A stretch of DNA of 6,477 bases, from NCBI GenBank assembly GCA_027009865.1, contig JALVCR010000314.1:1-6477 (forward strand). The letters are read 5' to 3'. The translations under genes and the position numbers were made by a program. Positions 5,556 to 6,477 of the stretch are shown here, piece after piece (the first letter of the stretch is position 1; each line of letters begins with the position of its first letter). The DNA comes from Campylobacterales bacterium. Its GTDB lineage: Bacteria > Campylobacterota > Campylobacteria > Campylobacterales > JAADDG01. The notes below the pieces were generated by a model. It had not been told where the DNA came from. It saw only the letters and a program-made list of their open reading frames with translations, and did not search any database.

Positions 5556-6476
5556 TCATATTTTTACAAAAAATTTGGAAGCCTCCTCTTTTGAGATATA
5601 GGGAGTAGTTTTTATAATCTCATCTCCTATTAAAACCTCATATTCAACTCCCTCTTTTGTTTTTCCATACAGCAAACAAAGTTTTGCGGCAAGACTTTTA
5701 TCTTGAAGGGAAGCGTTTTTTGAGAGAAGACTAAGAGGGCCTGTAGCGTTTAAGAGCTTAACTTTTATAAATTTATCATTTTTTATCAAGGATATTCTCT
5801 CATTTTCCTCTTTGTTTCTTCCTATTACAAGTTTTGAGCCTTCAGGCAACCTCAAATGTCTTCCAACTTTCAAAACATCAATATCTTGTGCCTCAAATTT
5901 ATCATATTTTATAAAATCCCTTATTTTTGCGGCAAAAGCGGCCTCTGTTAAAAGACACCCTCCAGCTGGGCTTTCATAATCTTTAAATCCATATTTTTTG
6001 GCCAAAGAGAGTTGAATTTTTCTATCTCTTCCATATATTCCAAGAAGCTTCTCTCTATCAACCCATCCCTCTTTCTCAGGCTTTGTCAAAGGAAAAAGCT
6101 TGGCGCTAAGAGGCCTTAATACAAGCCCCTCTTCCATTTCGTCATTTGCAAGCTTGGTTACATTTTTTATCGCATCGACTCTTTGGCTCATAGGTCTCTG
6201 GCCTGCAACCTCTCCGGTAATTACAAAAGAAGCCTTATATTTTGGCAAAAGAGCCTTAGCTATTCTTATCATATTGGCATGGCAGTCAATGCAGGGATTA
6301 AAGTTCTTGCCATATCCATATTTTGGATTAAATAAAATTTCTTTTACAAATTGCTCTTTTGTATCGATTATTTCAAAATCTCCCCCGGCCATTTTGGCTC
6401 TTTTTTTTAAAATATCCCTTTTTTCCTTCGTGCTTGAAAACCCGGTATCGATAAAAAGGGCAATAACATCTATTCC
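5556..6476 (-). CDS. PP-loop/thiolase-like protein with C-terminal NFACT-R-like domain (5' end missing)
   Basis: The last 306 codons are visible and the frame runs open through the right edge, so the ATG at 6392 is internal. The visible N-terminus, GIDVIALFIDTGFSS, looks like the second beta-strand of an adenine-nucleotide alpha-hydrolase (PP-loop) fold; the SGGxDS loop would lie outside the window. MnmA/ThiI-like features follow: FNPCIDCHANM (Cys at visible residues 62 and 65), then VITGEVAGQRPMSQR, and SPAGGCLLT with a third cysteine (visible residue 174). The last roughly 100 residues, from VGRHLRLPEGSKLVIGRNKEEN on, resemble the NFACT-R RNA-binding domain of RqcH/FbpA-type proteins. Together this suggests an RNA-directed sulfur-transfer or related enzyme. 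Databases often label such proteins as tRNA thiouridylase- or argininosuccinate-synthase-like. Three cysteines could hold an iron-sulfur cluster, but that is inference. The true substrate is unknown to me. Confidence 0.7.
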   Translation of the reverse strand, partial: GIDVIALFIDTGFSSTKEKRDILKKRAKMAGGDFEIIDTKEQFVKEILFNPKYGYGKNFNPCIDCHANMIRIAKALLPKYKASFVITGEVAGQRPMSQRVDAIKNVTKLANDEMEEGLVLRPLSAKLFPLTKPEKEGWVDREKLLGIYGRDRKIQLSLAKKYGFKDYESPAGGCLLTEAAFAAKIRDFIKYDKFEAQDIDVLKVGRHLRLPEGSKLVIGRNKEENERISLIKNDKFIKVKLLNATGPLSLLSKNASLQDKSLAAKLCLLYGKTKEGVEYEVLIGDEIIKTTPYISKEEASKFFVKI

Positions 6477-6477
6477 C

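Noticed and set aside
5556..6392. Complete gene starting at the ATG at 6392
   Set aside because: The frame stays open upstream to the window edge and the upstream residues (IDVIALFIDTGFSS) belong to a PP-loop-type fold, so the ATG is internal and the gene is partial.

Overview
The window is AT-rich, gene-dense DNA that looks like a chromosomal core region of a Campylobacterota (epsilonproteobacterial) genome. The main evidence is a complete GyrA with Campylobacter-like numbering (Thr86, Asp90) in a neighbourhood that, from memory, matches Campylobacter jejuni: a ComF/CtsW-type phosphoribosyltransferase-fold gene directly upstream of gyrA and an FlgP-type LPP20 lipoprotein directly downstream. 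The tail of a pseudaminic acid synthase (flagellin glycan pathway) fits the same group. I cannot name the genus; a Nautilia/Caminibacter/Nitratiruptor-like relative is plausible but not shown.

Layout: the plus strand carries only the last 62 codons of pseI at the left edge. Everything else is on the minus strand, read from right to left. First comes the 3' part of a PP-loop/thiolase-like protein with a C-terminal NFACT-R-like domain, cut by the right edge. It is followed by tRNA-Ala(GGC), an APC-superfamily permease, a ComF/CtsW-like protein, gyrA, flgP and a small unrecognised ORF in the position where flgQ sits in C. jejuni. pseI and the small ORF converge with only 24 bp between their stop codons.

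Transcription: two extended -10 boxes of the form TGnTATAAT are visible, one just before the tRNA and one between the tRNA and the permease. The permease and ctsW genes are coupled, with a Shine-Dalgarno inside the last permease codons and a TTG start. gyrA may be read through from them or from a weak AT-rich promoter of its own. A sequence with exact sigma-54 (-24/-12) spacing lies in the gap between gyrA and flgP, so the flagellar genes may be controlled separately from the housekeeping gyrase gene.

I see no mobile element, CRISPR array, phage gene or obvious novel system. The points most worth checking are the candidate sigma-54 promoter, the possible ATT start of the small gene after flgP, and the three-cysteine layout of the partial thiolase-like protein. 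There is no gene-free stretch longer than 300 bases.
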